From CAVQGZ01 sp942491665 (lineage in GTDB: Bacteria > Actinomycetota > Actinomycetes > Jiangellales > Jiangellaceae), in assembly GCA_942491665.1 (NCBI GenBank), contig CALOBR010000001.1, positions 124,001 through 188,000 of the forward strand: a stretch of 64,000 bases of DNA, written 5' to 3'. The translations under genes were made by a program, and so were the position numbers. The notes below the pieces were generated by a model. It saw only the letters and a program-made list of their open reading frames with translations, was not told the origin of the DNA and searched no databases. Each line of letters opens with the position of its first letter. The stretch's first letter is position 1. Below are positions 18,041 through 26,534 of the stretch, one piece after another.

Positions 18041-18058
18041 GGGGACGTCAGCGTCCCC
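18041..18058. repeat. Inverted repeat between trpE and the proline-rich membrane gene
   Basis: GGGGACG and CGTCCCC are separated by four bases: a perfect 7-base stem. It lies about 75 bases upstream of trpE. It could be an operator or an mRNA hairpin in the trpE leader; no T-tract follows. Confidence 0.45.
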
Positions 18059-18079
18059 CCACGAGTCGGCGGGCAGGGC

Positions 18080-18085
18080 TAGCGT
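18080..18085 (+). promoter_or_regulatory. -10 element of the proline-rich membrane protein (TAGCGT)
   Basis: TANNNT hexamer predicting a leader of about 33 bases with GGAGG. The palindrome immediately downstream overlaps it. Confidence 0.4.
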
Positions 18086-18098
18086 TGACGCCGTCAAC
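18084..18098. promoter_or_regulatory. Palindromic operator candidate GTTGACG-C-CGTCAAC
   Basis: A perfect 7-1-7 palindrome overlapping the -10 and the expected transcription start of the plus-strand gene, in the 157-base divergent region with trpE. The position suits a repressor site; the regulator is unknown. Confidence 0.45.
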
Positions 18099-18124
18099 CG
18101 ATCTCGTCGGTGTGGAGGACCACG

Positions 18125-19159
18125 GTGAGCGATCAGAACCCCCCTCAGCCTGCCAACCCCGATCCCGAGCCGGAGCCCACCCAGGGCCAGGGCCAGGGCG
18201 GCCAGAGCCTGCCGGACGACGCCAGCGCCGCCCCGTCGCCGGCGGGTGACTCCCCGCCACCGCCGCCACCACCACCCTCAAGCGGTGACTACCCGCCGCC
18301 CCCGCCACCGCCCCAGGGTGGCTACCCACCTCCCCCGCAGGGTGGCTACCCCCCACCGCCACCACCTCAGGGGGGCTACCCGCCGCCGCCACCGCCTCCG
18401 GGGGGCTACCCGCCACCCCCGGACTACGCAGGCGCATACGGGGTGCCCCCAGCCGCTACGGGCGCTCGCTTCACCGTTGGTGCCGCGCTCAGCTACGCCT
18501 GGGCGGCCTTCAAGGCCAACCTCGGCCCGCTGGTGATCCTGGCCCTCGTCGTTATCGGTGTCCAGCTGGTGGTCGGCCTGCTGCGCCTGCTGGTCGGGCT
18601 GGGGTTCGAGAGCGACTCCTCCATCGTGGTGGGCACCGCCGCCGTGCTGTCGCTGCTCATGGGCGTCATCGCCTTCGTCGTCGGCATGGTCGTGGCCGTC
18701 GGTCTGATCCGGGCTGCGCTGGCCGTCATGGACGGACGCACACCGACGCCGAACATGATCTTTCAGACCGAAGGCCTCGTGACCTACATCCTGGCGGCGA
18801 TCCTCTTCGGCCTGGGTGTCTCCGTCGGCCTGGTGCTGTGCATCATCCCGGGGCTCGTGCTCGCCTTCCTCTGGCAGTTCTTCGGGTACGCGATCGTGGA
18901 CGGCCACCCAGAGGTGGGGGCGACATCGTCGCTCGGCCGGTCGTTCCAGGTGGTCAAGGCGAACGTGGGAGAGCTGCTGGTGCTGTGGCTGGCCTTCATC
19001 GGCATCGGCCTGGTGATCGGCCTGGTCGCCGTCATCCCGCTGATCGGGTGGATCATCGGCGCTGCCGCAGCCGTCATCGTCTACCCGGTGTTCGCTCTCT
19101 CGCTTGCCTACGCCTGGCGCAGCATGACCGGGGGCGTGGTCGCTCCGGTCGCCCCCTGA
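18125..19159 (+). CDS. Proline-rich repeat membrane protein
   Basis: 344 residues. Residues about 1-105 are hydrophilic and extremely proline-rich, with tandem GGYPPPP(PPPQ) units. The rest (about 110-335) is hydrophobic with five or six predicted membrane segments and repeated SYAWAAFKAN/SLAYAWRSM-like amphipathic ends. I do not recognise a catalytic motif. Actinobacterial membrane proteins with Pro-Gly-Tyr N-termini are common and the tail may bind partners or the wall. GTG start chosen for GGAGG 6 bases upstream. It diverges from trpE and converges on hisI with a 4-base gap. Confidence 0.85.
   Translation: MSDQNPPQPANPDPEPEPTQGQGQGGQSLPDDASAAPSPAGDSPPPPPPPPSSGDYPPPPPPPQGGYPPPPQGGYPPPPPPQGGYPPPPPPPGGYPPPPDYAGAYGVPPAATGARFTVGAALSYAWAAFKANLGPLVILALVVIGVQLVVGLLRLLVGLGFESDSSIVVGTAAVLSLLMGVIAFVVGMVVAVGLIRAALAVMDGRTPTPNMIFQTEGLVTYILAAILFGLGVSVGLVLCIIPGLVLAFLWQFFGYAIVDGHPEVGATSSLGRSFQVVKANVGELLVLWLAFIGIGLVIGLVAVIPLIGWIIGAAAAVIVYPVFALSLAYAWRSMTGGVVAPVAP
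18256..18426 (+). repeat. Tandem proline-codon repeats (GGYPPPP units)
   Basis: Irregular tandem DNA repeat, dominated by ccg/ccc/cca codons and ggctaccc units, encoding the low-complexity N-terminal tail of the membrane protein. The minus strand is open but meaningless as protein. Confidence 0.8.
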
Positions 19160-19163
19160 GCGC

Positions 19164-19520
19164 TCAGCCGAGCAGTACGTCGTCGTCGAAGCAGGTGCGG
19201 GTACCGGTGTGGCATGCCGGCCCCTCCTGCTCGACGCGCACGAGCAGCGTGTCGCCGTCGCAGTCCAGGCGCACCTGGCGCACCCACTGCCGGTGACCTG
19301 ACGTCTCACCCTTGACCCAGTACTGCTGGCGGCTACGGCTGAAGAACGTGGTGCGCCCGGTCGTCAGGGTGCGGTGCAGCGCCTCGTCGTCCATCCAGCC
19401 CACCATCAGCACCTCGCCGGAGTCGTGCTGCTGCACCACTGCGGGTACCAGGCCGGCCGCGTCTCGCTTGAGACGAGCGGCGATGCCCGGGTCGAGGTCC
19501 GAGGACGGCCGGGTGCTCAT
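19164..19520 (-). CDS. hisI: Phosphoribosyl-AMP cyclohydrolase
   Basis: Third step of histidine synthesis, hydrolysing the purine ring of PR-AMP; metal-dependent. 118 residues, single-domain type with no HisE fused. Metal ligands: Asp86, Cys87, Asp88, Asp90 in RLDCDGD, with Cys103 and Cys110 in ACHTGTRTC. It also has MVGWMDDEAL and the SRSRQQYWVKGETSG substrate loop. A GATAGT hexamer 6 bases before the ATG may be its -10. It stands apart from the main his operon and hisF. Confidence 0.96.
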   Translation of the reverse strand: MSTRPSSDLDPGIAARLKRDAAGLVPAVVQQHDSGEVLMVGWMDDEALHRTLTTGRTTFFSRSRQQYWVKGETSGHRQWVRQVRLDCDGDTLLVRVEQEGPACHTGTRTCFDDDVLLG

Positions 19521-19562
19521 GGGCCCACTATCTCAGCAGCCCCACCACCCGGCGCCGAGCCG

Positions 19563-19994
19563 CTAGAAGAACTGGTCGATGAGAATCGCGTTGCCGTCCG
19601 GATCGGTCAGCGTGATGTGCGCGGGACCGCTCTCGCCGGCCGACGGGTCGACCCCGGACACGAGCCCGACTCCTGCCGCCGCGAGCCGCGCCTCGACCTC
19701 CCGGACGTCGAGGAACTCCTCGATCTGTTCCATGCGCCCGGTCAGACCGGGGTTGAACGTGAGCGTGGTGCGATCGATCATCTGGTGGAAGAGACCGATC
19801 GTGGCCTCGCCGTTCTTGAGGATCAGGTAGTTCTGCTCCGGGGCTCCGCCGGTGACGACGAAGCCCAGCGCCTCGTAGAACGCTCGGGATGCAGTGAGGT
19901 CGGCGACGTTCAGCGACACCGAGAAGGCACCCAGCTCCATCGTCCCCGGCAGGTCGGGGTCGGCCGCGGGAACGGTAGGAAGGTCAGGCAGCAT
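19563..19994 (-). CDS. VOC (glyoxalase-fold) family protein
   Basis: 143 residues with a single vicinal-oxygen-chelate module. Visible: SVSLNVADLTASRAFYEALGF at the N-terminus of the fold and the C-terminal HITLTDPDGNAILIDQF. Metal ligand candidates are a Gln/His in LFHQM and the final acidic cluster. VOC members include glyoxalase I, dioxygenases and drug-binding proteins; the substrate cannot be told. GAGAGGAG precedes the ATG, with a TAGCGT -10 about 37 bases upstream. Confidence 0.85.
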   Translation of the reverse strand: MLPDLPTVPAADPDLPGTMELGAFSVSLNVADLTASRAFYEALGFVVTGGAPEQNYLILKNGEATIGLFHQMIDRTTLTFNPGLTGRMEQIEEFLDVREVEARLAAAGVGLVSGVDPSAGESGPAHITLTDPDGNAILIDQFF

Positions 19995-20030
19995 GGGCGG
20001 CGTCTCCTCTCACGATCACGGACCTCGTCC

Positions 20031-20036
20031 ACGCTA
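20031..20036 (-). promoter_or_regulatory. -10 element of the VOC gene (TAGCGT)
   Basis: TANNNT hexamer, giving a leader of about 30 bases that includes the ribosome site. Confidence 0.4.
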
Positions 20037-20099
20037 GGAGCCGACGACGTCGGTGTCCACACGCCCACCACCGACGAGGACGGCTGCACCCCGCTCGGG

Positions 20100-21461
20100 C
20101 TAGGCCATCGTGGCCAGGATGCCGCGAAGGTCGGCGAGCGTGGTGCGCGGGTTCACGATGGCGAAGCGGGTGCACGCTTGCCCGCGGTGCTTCGTCGGCG
20201 TGACGAACGCCTTGCCCTTCTCGAGCAGGTCGGCGCTCCACCGGTCGTAGTCAGGCTTCGACCAGCCTTCTCGCGCGAACACGAGCACCGACAGGTCGGG
20301 CTCCTCGAGCAGCCGCAGGTACGGCCGGCGCCTGATCTCCTCGGCACCCGCGCGAGCCACCTCGATCGTGGCCTCCACCGCCTCCTCGTAGGCCCGCGTC
20401 CCGTGCGCAGCAAGGGAGAACCAGAACGGCAGCCCGCGGGCGCGCCGGCTGAGGTGTACCGCGTAGTCCGACGGGTTCCAGTCGGAGTTGTCCGTGACCG
20501 CGTCGAGGTAGTCCGCCGACTGCGTGTGGGCCGCCCGAGCCAGCGCCGGGTCGCGGTACAGCAGCGCGCAGGAGTCGAAGGGCGCGAACAGCCACTTGTG
20601 CGGGTCGACAATGAACGAGTCGGCTCGCTCGATGCCGCGAAACAGGTGGCGGACGCTGGGGGCTGCCAGCGCGGCACCGCCGTAGGCGCCGTCCACGTGC
20701 ATCCACAGGCCGAACTGCTCGGCCGCGTCGGCGATCCCAGCGAGGTCGTCCACGATCCCGGTGTTGGTGGCACCGGCCGTGGCGACCACCGCGACGAGGC
20801 TGGCGCGCTCGTCGTCGGTCAGGGCATCGACAACACCCCGAACAGCCTCGCCCGTCATGCGGCCTCGTTCGTCGCCCGGCACGCGAACGATGCGCACGTC
20901 CATCACCCGTTCGAGCGCGTAGGTCACCGACGAGTGGGTCTCGCCCGTGACGAGCACCGACCAGCCGCCGGGCCCGCGCGGCCCACGACGCGCGACAGCT
21001 GTGTGCCGCGCGGCGACCAGCGCGGAGAGATTGCCGACTGAGCCTCCCTGCACGAACACGCCGCCGGCCCCAGGCGGAAACTGCGCGAGGTCGGCGAGCC
21101 AGCGCAGCGCCTGGTTCTCCGCAAACGCCGCGCCCGCGCCCTCCAGCCACGTGCCGGCATACACGCTGGACGCGCTGACCAGCAGGTCGAACATGGTCGA
21201 GGCCTCGGTGGGTGCCCCGGGGATGAAGGCAAGAAAGCGCGGGTGGTCGACCGAGATGCAGGCCGTGGCCAGCACGTCGGTCCACAGCCGCAGCGCCTCC
21301 TCGCCACCGAGGCCGTCGGTGGTGACCGTCTGCCCGGCTTGGGCCACCAGCTCGTCGGGCGTACGTGGGCCGTCCAGCGGCGGCTCCATCTTCATCCGGT
21401 CCAACGACGCAGCGACAATCATCTTGGCGAGCCGCTCGGACTCGCCGGTGAACCGGTGCAT
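20100..21461 (-). CDS. PLP-dependent group II amino-acid decarboxylase
   Basis: 453 residues, aspartate aminotransferase fold of the aromatic-amino-acid/glutamate decarboxylase group. Schiff-base lysine is Lys289 in DPHKWLF; His176 (ETHSS) should stack on PLP; Asp257 (HVDGAYGG) contacts the pyridine nitrogen. The N-terminal HPRFLAFIPG region and GGSVGNLSAL phosphate loop are typical of aromatic-L-amino-acid decarboxylases. Product would be an amine such as tyramine, tryptamine or phenylethylamine; the exact substrate is inference. ATG 7 bases after TAGGCT. No transporter for amines is adjacent unless the ABC exporter upstream serves it. Confidence 0.92.
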   Translation of the reverse strand: MHRFTGESERLAKMIVAASLDRMKMEPPLDGPRTPDELVAQAGQTVTTDGLGGEEALRLWTDVLATACISVDHPRFLAFIPGAPTEASTMFDLLVSASSVYAGTWLEGAGAAFAENQALRWLADLAQFPPGAGGVFVQGGSVGNLSALVAARHTAVARRGPRGPGGWSVLVTGETHSSVTYALERVMDVRIVRVPGDERGRMTGEAVRGVVDALTDDERASLVAVVATAGATNTGIVDDLAGIADAAEQFGLWMHVDGAYGGAALAAPSVRHLFRGIERADSFIVDPHKWLFAPFDSCALLYRDPALARAAHTQSADYLDAVTDNSDWNPSDYAVHLSRRARGLPFWFSLAAHGTRAYEEAVEATIEVARAGAEEIRRRPYLRLLEEPDLSVLVFAREGWSKPDYDRWSADLLEKGKAFVTPTKHRGQACTRFAIVNPRTTLADLRGILATMA

Positions 21462-21468
21462 GCGCGAG

Positions 21469-21474
21469 AGCCTA
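21469..21474 (-). promoter_or_regulatory. -10 element of the decarboxylase gene (TAGGCT), leaderless
   Basis: Ends 7 bases before the ATG. Confidence 0.5.
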
Positions 21475-21515
21475 TGGCGCGCAGTCGAGCGTCGGCTCGA
21501 TGCACCAGAGGGCGC

Positions 21516-23333
21516 TCACCCGCGCTCGGTCACCGACGTGACGGTCCAGGCCGCGAACATGCGGTGGTAGACCCCGCGGCCGGCGAGCAGCTCGTCGTGG
21601 CTGCCGTCCTCGACGAGCCGTCCGGCGTCGAAGACGAGCACCCGGTCGGCACGCTCGGCAGTCGAGAGCCGGTGCGCGATCGTCACCGAGGTGCGGCCCT
21701 GGCTCAGGGCCCGCAGGGCTCGGGCGAGGCGCACCTCGGTGGCCGGGTCGACCGCGCTCGTCGCTTCGTCGAGCACCAACAGGTCGGGATCGGCCAGCCG
21801 TGCCCGGGCAAGCGCGACGAGCTGGCGCTCACCGACTGACAGCGACTCCCCACGCTGCCCGACCCGTGTGTCGAGACCGCGTGGCATCCCGGCCAACCAG
21901 TCGGAGAGCCCCAGCTCGTCCAGCGCGTCGAGCATCTCCTGCTGCGTGGCCTCGGGTCGCCCGTAGCGAAGGTTCGCCTCGAGCGTGTCGTCGAACAGAA
22001 AGCCCTCCTGGGGAACCAGCACCACTCGTCGGCGCAGCGACGCGAAGGCGACGTCGCGCAGGTCGGTGCCGTCGATGCGCACCGTCCCCTGCGTCGGGTC
22101 CATCAACCGGGTGAGCAGCTTGACGAACGTGGACTTGCCTGACCCGGTCTCGCCGACCACGGCCACGCGCTGTCCGGCCGGCACGTGCACGTCGAGGTCG
22201 CGCAGCACCGGCGGACCACCCGGGTAGGCGTAGCCGACGGCGTCGAAGTCGACGCGCACCGGTCGTAGGGGGAGCTCGACCCCGTCCTCGGGGTCGGCGA
22301 CGTCGGCAGGCGTGTCGACAACGCCGAGCACACGACGCCACGACGCGATTGCGTTCTGCATCTCGTTGAGCATCTCGGTGCCCAGCTGTACCGGCTGGAC
22401 GAAGAGCGTGACGAGGAACAAGAAGGCCACCAGCTGCCCCGCGGTGATGTCGCCGGCCAGGCCGAGCAGCACACCGACGACGACGACGGCGGCGTTGGCC
22501 AGCCCAGCGACGATCTCGCCCATCGAGAAGGCCCCGACCGAGAAGGCCTGGGCGCGAACGGCGGCGGCTCGGTGAGCCTCGATGGCCGTGTCGATGCGCT
22601 CGCCGGTGCGCTGCTCGATGCCGTAGGCGCGCACCACCTCGGCACCCACCACCGACTCCGAGATGGCCCCGAGCATCACCCCGACCCGCTCCCGCACTCG
22701 CAGGTAGGCCGCGGCGAGGTGCTTCTGCAGCGCCCGGATCGCGAAGGCCAGCGGCAGGAACGACGCCCACACCACCAGCGCCAGCTGCCAGGAGTAGACG
22801 AGCATCACGACGCTCGCGAGCACGATCTGCCCGGTGGCGACGATGAGAAAGACGCCGGCCCACTGAAGGAAGAGCGAGAGCGCGTCCACGTCGCTGGTCA
22901 CCCGCGACACCAGGCCGCCGCGCCGCTCGCTGTTCTGGGTCTGCACCGACAAGTCGTGGACGTGGCGGAAAGCGGTGACCCGCAGGCTCGCCAGACCCGC
23001 CTCACTGGCCCGGAACAGCCGCGCGTTCATGGCGAACGCGGCGAGAGCCGTGAGCAGCACGGCGACCAGGCCGACCGCGACCATCGTGGAGACAAACGTG
23101 GTGTCGACGCCGGAGTCGGTCGACGCGCCGAAGCCGCGGTCGATGGTCTGCTGCACGGCGACGGGCACGACAACCCGTCCGCCGGTGGCGGCCAGCGCCA
23201 GCAGCAGGGTGACGGGAAGGCCGTCCCGGATCTCCGGGGACAAGCTGAGTCCGCGCTTGACCGTCTGCCAGGCCGAGCCGGAGCCGACCTCGCCGACGCT
23301 CGCCCCGGGCACGGTTGCAGTCCTGGCGCTCAC
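21516..23333 (-). CDS. ABC exporter half-transporter, subunit with catalytic Walker B Glu
   Basis: 605 residues: six-helix exporter transmembrane domain (about 38-325) fused to an ATPase (360-600). Walker A GETGSGKST is at 394-402, Walker B LLVLDEATS with catalytic Glu523, D-loop SAVD and switch H in IAHRLS. The signature is LSVGE (498-502), a departure from LSGGQ. It is the second gene of a pair: its start overlaps the upstream gene's stop by 4 bases. Together they should form a heterodimeric exporter of lipids, drugs or peptides; the substrate is unknown. Confidence 0.94.
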   Translation of the reverse strand: MSARTATVPGASVGEVGSGSAWQTVKRGLSLSPEIRDGLPVTLLLALAATGGRVVVPVAVQQTIDRGFGASTDSGVDTTFVSTMVAVGLVAVLLTALAAFAMNARLFRASEAGLASLRVTAFRHVHDLSVQTQNSERRGGLVSRVTSDVDALSLFLQWAGVFLIVATGQIVLASVVMLVYSWQLALVVWASFLPLAFAIRALQKHLAAAYLRVRERVGVMLGAISESVVGAEVVRAYGIEQRTGERIDTAIEAHRAAAVRAQAFSVGAFSMGEIVAGLANAAVVVVGVLLGLAGDITAGQLVAFLFLVTLFVQPVQLGTEMLNEMQNAIASWRRVLGVVDTPADVADPEDGVELPLRPVRVDFDAVGYAYPGGPPVLRDLDVHVPAGQRVAVVGETGSGKSTFVKLLTRLMDPTQGTVRIDGTDLRDVAFASLRRRVVLVPQEGFLFDDTLEANLRYGRPEATQQEMLDALDELGLSDWLAGMPRGLDTRVGQRGESLSVGERQLVALARARLADPDLLVLDEATSAVDPATEVRLARALRALSQGRTSVTIAHRLSTAERADRVLVFDAGRLVEDGSHDELLAGRGVYHRMFAAWTVTSVTERG

Positions 23334-25117
23334 GACGAGCTCCCCACGGCCAGCCCGGACGCCGACTCGGCCTCATACGCCGTCACGAGGGCGCGGTAGC
23401 CGGCGTTGCGGGCGAGCAGGTCCACGTGGGTCCCGTGGTCGACCACGCTGCCGTCGGCGAGGTAGGCCACCTCGTCGGACACCGCGATCGTCGCGGGCCG
23501 GTGCGCCACCACGACCACGGTGATGCCATCGGCCGACGTCCGCAGCCCTTCGAGGATGCGCTGCTCCACCTCGGGGTCGACCGCGCTGGTGGCGTCGTCG
23601 AGCACCAGCAGCCGTGGGCGCCGCACGATCGCTCGAGCCAGCGCGAGCCGCTGGCGCTGCCCGCCGGACAGCGACGTGCCGCGCTCCCCGATCTGGGTGT
23701 CGAGCGTCGCGGGCAGCGCCGAGACGAAGCCGTCGGCCTGGGCCAGGCGCAGCGCCTGCCAGACCTGCTCGTCGGACATGTCCGCGCCCAGGGTGACGTT
23801 GCCGCGCACGGTGTCGTCGAACAAGAAGGCCTGCTGCAGCACGACCGAGGACGCGCCGGGGATGACCCCGGCGGCGAGGTTGCGCGCGTCCACGTCATCG
23901 AGCGCGACCGCGCCGGCGCTCGGGTCGACGAGCCGCACCAGAAGCGACACGAGCGTCGACTTGCCCACGCCCGTGGAGCCAACGACGGCCAGCACCTTGC
24001 CCGGCGCCACCGCCAGCTCGAGGCCGCGCAGCACGTCACGGTCGTCGTCGTAGGCGTAGCTGAGCCCGCTGGTGCGCGCCGTGACCGGGTCGGTGCCGAC
24101 GAGGGTGGACTGCCCGTAGGGCATGGCTCCGGTGGCCTGCAGCACGCGGTCGACCCGTCGCCAGCCGACGACGCTGCGCGGCATCTCGCCCAGCAACCAG
24201 CCGATCGCGCGCACCGGGAAGGCGATGACCGTGAGCAGGTAGGCGACCTCCACCACGGTGCCGGCGGTGATCTGGCCGGTCGCCACCCGCTGGGTGCCGA
24301 TGGCCAGCACGGCCAGCACCCCGATGGTGGGCAACGACTCGATGACGGGGTCGAACATGCCGCGAAGTCGTCCGACGCGAGCGTTGACGTCGCGTAGCTC
24401 GTTGGCCGACTTCGCGAACCGAGTGGTCTCCTCGCCCTCGCGGCCGAGCGACTTCACGACGAGGGCGCCGTCGAACGACTCGTGGGCGATCGCCGACACC
24501 TCCGCCCGCAGGGCCTGCGCTCGCGACGCCAGCGGCGCCATGCGGCGCTGGTAGGCGACGTTGACGAGCATGACCAGCGGGAAGATGAACAGTCCGACGG
24601 CCCCGAGCAGCGGGTCGGCCGCGATCATCGCCCCCAGTGCCACTGCAAGCATGACAACCACGCCGAAGGCCATCGGCATGGGAGCGACAGGTGCCCAGGT
24701 GGCCTCGACGTCGGCGTTGGCGTTCGACAGCAGCTCGCCGGTCGGATGGCGCTGGTGCCACGACAGCGGAAGCCGCAGGTACTGGCGGGTGACCCGGCGA
24801 CGGTCACGGGCCGCGAGTCGAAACTGCATGATGCCGGCGAACAGTCGGCGCATCACGATGGCGACGGCCTTCACGAGAGCGACCGCGATGAGCAGAGCCG
24901 CCGCGCCGAGAAGCGCGCGGGTCGTCGTCGTCCCGGTGGCGAAGGCAGGGGTGATCACCGTCTCGGACACGTGCCCCACGACGGCCGCCGAGAGCACGGT
25001 GACCACGCCGAAGGCCGCGCTGCCGAGCAGCGACACCGTGAACACCCACGGCTCGGCGCGGATGCCGCGACCGAGAATGCGAGCCCCCTCGCGCACGGTC
25101 ACGCGATCGTCGGCCAC
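23330..25117 (-). CDS. ABC exporter half-transporter, subunit with degenerate Walker B Asp
   Basis: 595 residues with an exporter-type membrane domain (about 25-315) and ATPase (345-585). Walker A GSTGVGKST is at 380-388 and the signature is canonical LSGGQ (483-487), but the Walker B ends LLVLDD (Asp508), replacing the catalytic Glu. The partner has the reverse asymmetry, as in heterodimeric exporters with one consensus and one degenerate ATP site. The switch motif is VVAHRPAT. GTG start with TAGGTT 6 bases upstream (leaderless). First gene of the exporter operon, divergent from murT. Confidence 0.94.
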   Translation of the reverse strand: MADDRVTVREGARILGRGIRAEPWVFTVSLLGSAAFGVVTVLSAAVVGHVSETVITPAFATGTTTTRALLGAAALLIAVALVKAVAIVMRRLFAGIMQFRLAARDRRRVTRQYLRLPLSWHQRHPTGELLSNANADVEATWAPVAPMPMAFGVVVMLAVALGAMIAADPLLGAVGLFIFPLVMLVNVAYQRRMAPLASRAQALRAEVSAIAHESFDGALVVKSLGREGEETTRFAKSANELRDVNARVGRLRGMFDPVIESLPTIGVLAVLAIGTQRVATGQITAGTVVEVAYLLTVIAFPVRAIGWLLGEMPRSVVGWRRVDRVLQATGAMPYGQSTLVGTDPVTARTSGLSYAYDDDRDVLRGLELAVAPGKVLAVVGSTGVGKSTLVSLLVRLVDPSAGAVALDDVDARNLAAGVIPGASSVVLQQAFLFDDTVRGNVTLGADMSDEQVWQALRLAQADGFVSALPATLDTQIGERGTSLSGGQRQRLALARAIVRRPRLLVLDDATSAVDPEVEQRILEGLRTSADGITVVVVAHRPATIAVSDEVAYLADGSVVDHGTHVDLLARNAGYRALVTAYEAESASGLAVGSSS

Positions 25118-25123
25118 AAACGG

Positions 25124-25129
25124 AACCTA
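25124..25129 (-). promoter_or_regulatory. -10 element of the ABC exporter operon (TAGGTT), leaderless
   Basis: Ends 6 bases before the GTG, in the region divergent from murT. Confidence 0.5.
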
Positions 25130-25197
25130 ACTCGGTCTGAGCCTGGTCTGTTCCCCGCCCGGCTCGCGCCCGGGTGAGGTGCACGGCCTCGCCGGGC

Positions 25198-25203
25198 TAC
25201 CCT
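25198..25203 (+). promoter_or_regulatory. -10 element of murT-gatD (TACCCT), leaderless
   Basis: Ends 8 bases before the GTG chosen as the murT start. Confidence 0.45.
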
Positions 25204-25211
25204 CGCGCGTC

Positions 25212-26534
25212 GTGGACGTGCTCTCGACCTGGCTGGGCAAAGGGGTGCAGTCGTCGCTGCGCCTGGCCGGTCGCACCGGCGGAACCCTTCCTGGCAAGGT
25301 GGTGGAGTCGGTGGACGCCGGCTACCTCGCCCGCCGGCTTGCCACGCTGCCCCGCGGAGTCACGGTCGTCAGCGGCACGAACGGCAAGACGACCACCACA
25401 AAGATGCTGGCGCACGTGCTGGGCACGCGATACCGGGTGCTTACCAACCCGACCGGCAGCAACTTCACCCGCGGAGCCGTGAGCGCCGTCGTCGACGTCG
25501 CCGGATGGAACGGCCGCCTCGACTACGACCTCGCCGTGCTCGAGCTGGACGAGGCCTACGCTGCCAAGTTCGTCGAGCAGCTCGCTCCGCACCGGGTCGT
25601 GGTACTCAACGTGCTGCGCGACCAGATGGATCGCTTCGGCGAGATCGACCACACCGCCCGTCTGCTCGGGCGTGCCGTGCAGGCGGCCACCGGCGAGGTG
25701 GTGCTCAACCGGGACGACCCACGGGTGGCCGCGCTGGCCGACCTGGCCACCGTTCCGGTGCGCTGGTTCGGCGTCGACCCGTCTTTGCGGCCACTGTTCC
25801 GCACCGACGACGAGCTGCACGCCGACGAGAAGAGCGCCGCACCCGTCCCAGCCGAGGCTGCCGCCCCCTCGACGCCACCCCGGGCGGAGGTCGAGCTCGT
25901 CGAGTACTCCGGCGAACGGTGCGCGTACCGCATCGGCACCGAGACCTACCCGGTCACGCTCAAGGCCGAGGGTGCGCACAACGCGCAGAACGCCGCGGCG
26001 GTGGTCGCAGCCGCGCTCGGCGAAGGCCTGGACGCCGAGTCCGTCACCACCGCGCTGGCCGACGTCCCGCCCGCGTTCGGCCGTGGCGAGACGCTGACGG
26101 TGGACGGGCGCCAGCTGGTGCTGCAGCTGGCCAAGAACCCCGGCGGCTTCCGGCTGGCGCTGCTCTCCCAGCAGCAGTCACCGCCCGACGTCAGCGTCGT
26201 CGCGATCAACGACGAGTACGCCGACGGACGCGACGTCTCGTGGCTCTGGGACGTGGACTTCTCCGGCCTGGCCGCCACCCGCGGACCGGTGATGACCGCC
26301 GGCACGCGGGCCGCCGACATGGCGCTGCGCCTGCGCTACGACGGCGTCGACGTGGCCGAGCGGATCACCGACGTGCCCACCGCGATGCGGGCTGCCGTCG
26401 CCGCAGCCCCAGCCGGCGGGCGAGTCGTCATCTACACGACGTACACGGCGATGTGGCGCCTGCACGAGCTGCTGCGCGAGCGCCCGAGGGCCACCTCCAA
26501 CCGTCGCCGCAGCCGAGCCGGGAGGTCGTCGTGA
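25212..26534 (+). CDS. murT: Lipid II isoglutaminyl synthase, Mur-ligase subunit MurT
   Basis: ATP-dependent half of the MurT-GatD complex, which amidates the D-Glu of lipid II using ammonia from GatD. 440 residues from the GTG chosen by its upstream TACCCT; a GTG 33 bases earlier is possible. Mur-ligase P-loop GTNGKTTTTK at about 55-64, LELDEAYAAKF, NVLRDQMDR and the DUF1727-type C-terminal domain with AKNPGGF and SWLWDVDF. The Cys4 zinc ribbon of many MurT proteins is missing: residues about 190-220 form an Ala/Pro linker and only one cysteine is seen. GTGA overlap with gatD. Confidence 0.93.
   Translation: MDVLSTWLGKGVQSSLRLAGRTGGTLPGKVVESVDAGYLARRLATLPRGVTVVSGTNGKTTTTKMLAHVLGTRYRVLTNPTGSNFTRGAVSAVVDVAGWNGRLDYDLAVLELDEAYAAKFVEQLAPHRVVVLNVLRDQMDRFGEIDHTARLLGRAVQAATGEVVLNRDDPRVAALADLATVPVRWFGVDPSLRPLFRTDDELHADEKSAAPVPAEAAAPSTPPRAEVELVEYSGERCAYRIGTETYPVTLKAEGAHNAQNAAAVVAAALGEGLDAESVTTALADVPPAFGRGETLTVDGRQLVLQLAKNPGGFRLALLSQQQSPPDVSVVAINDEYADGRDVSWLWDVDFSGLAATRGPVMTAGTRAADMALRLRYDGVDVAERITDVPTAMRAAVAAAPAGGRVVIYTTYTAMWRLHELLRERPRATSNRRRSRAGRSS

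Noticed and set aside
17968..18124. Trp attenuator upstream of trpE
   Set aside because: I searched for a short leader with tandem TGG codons on the trpE strand and saw none; the hairpin there has no T-run.
18278..19309. Open frame opposite the proline-rich membrane protein
   Set aside because: Low-complexity Arg/Gly/Asp composition derived from the repeat; the plus-strand gene has a ribosome site and membrane helices.
21516..25117. Decarboxylase plus ABC exporter as one biosynthetic operon
   Set aside because: Same strand and close, but the decarboxylase has its own -10 box and nothing else of a biosynthetic cluster is present, so the link is only speculative.
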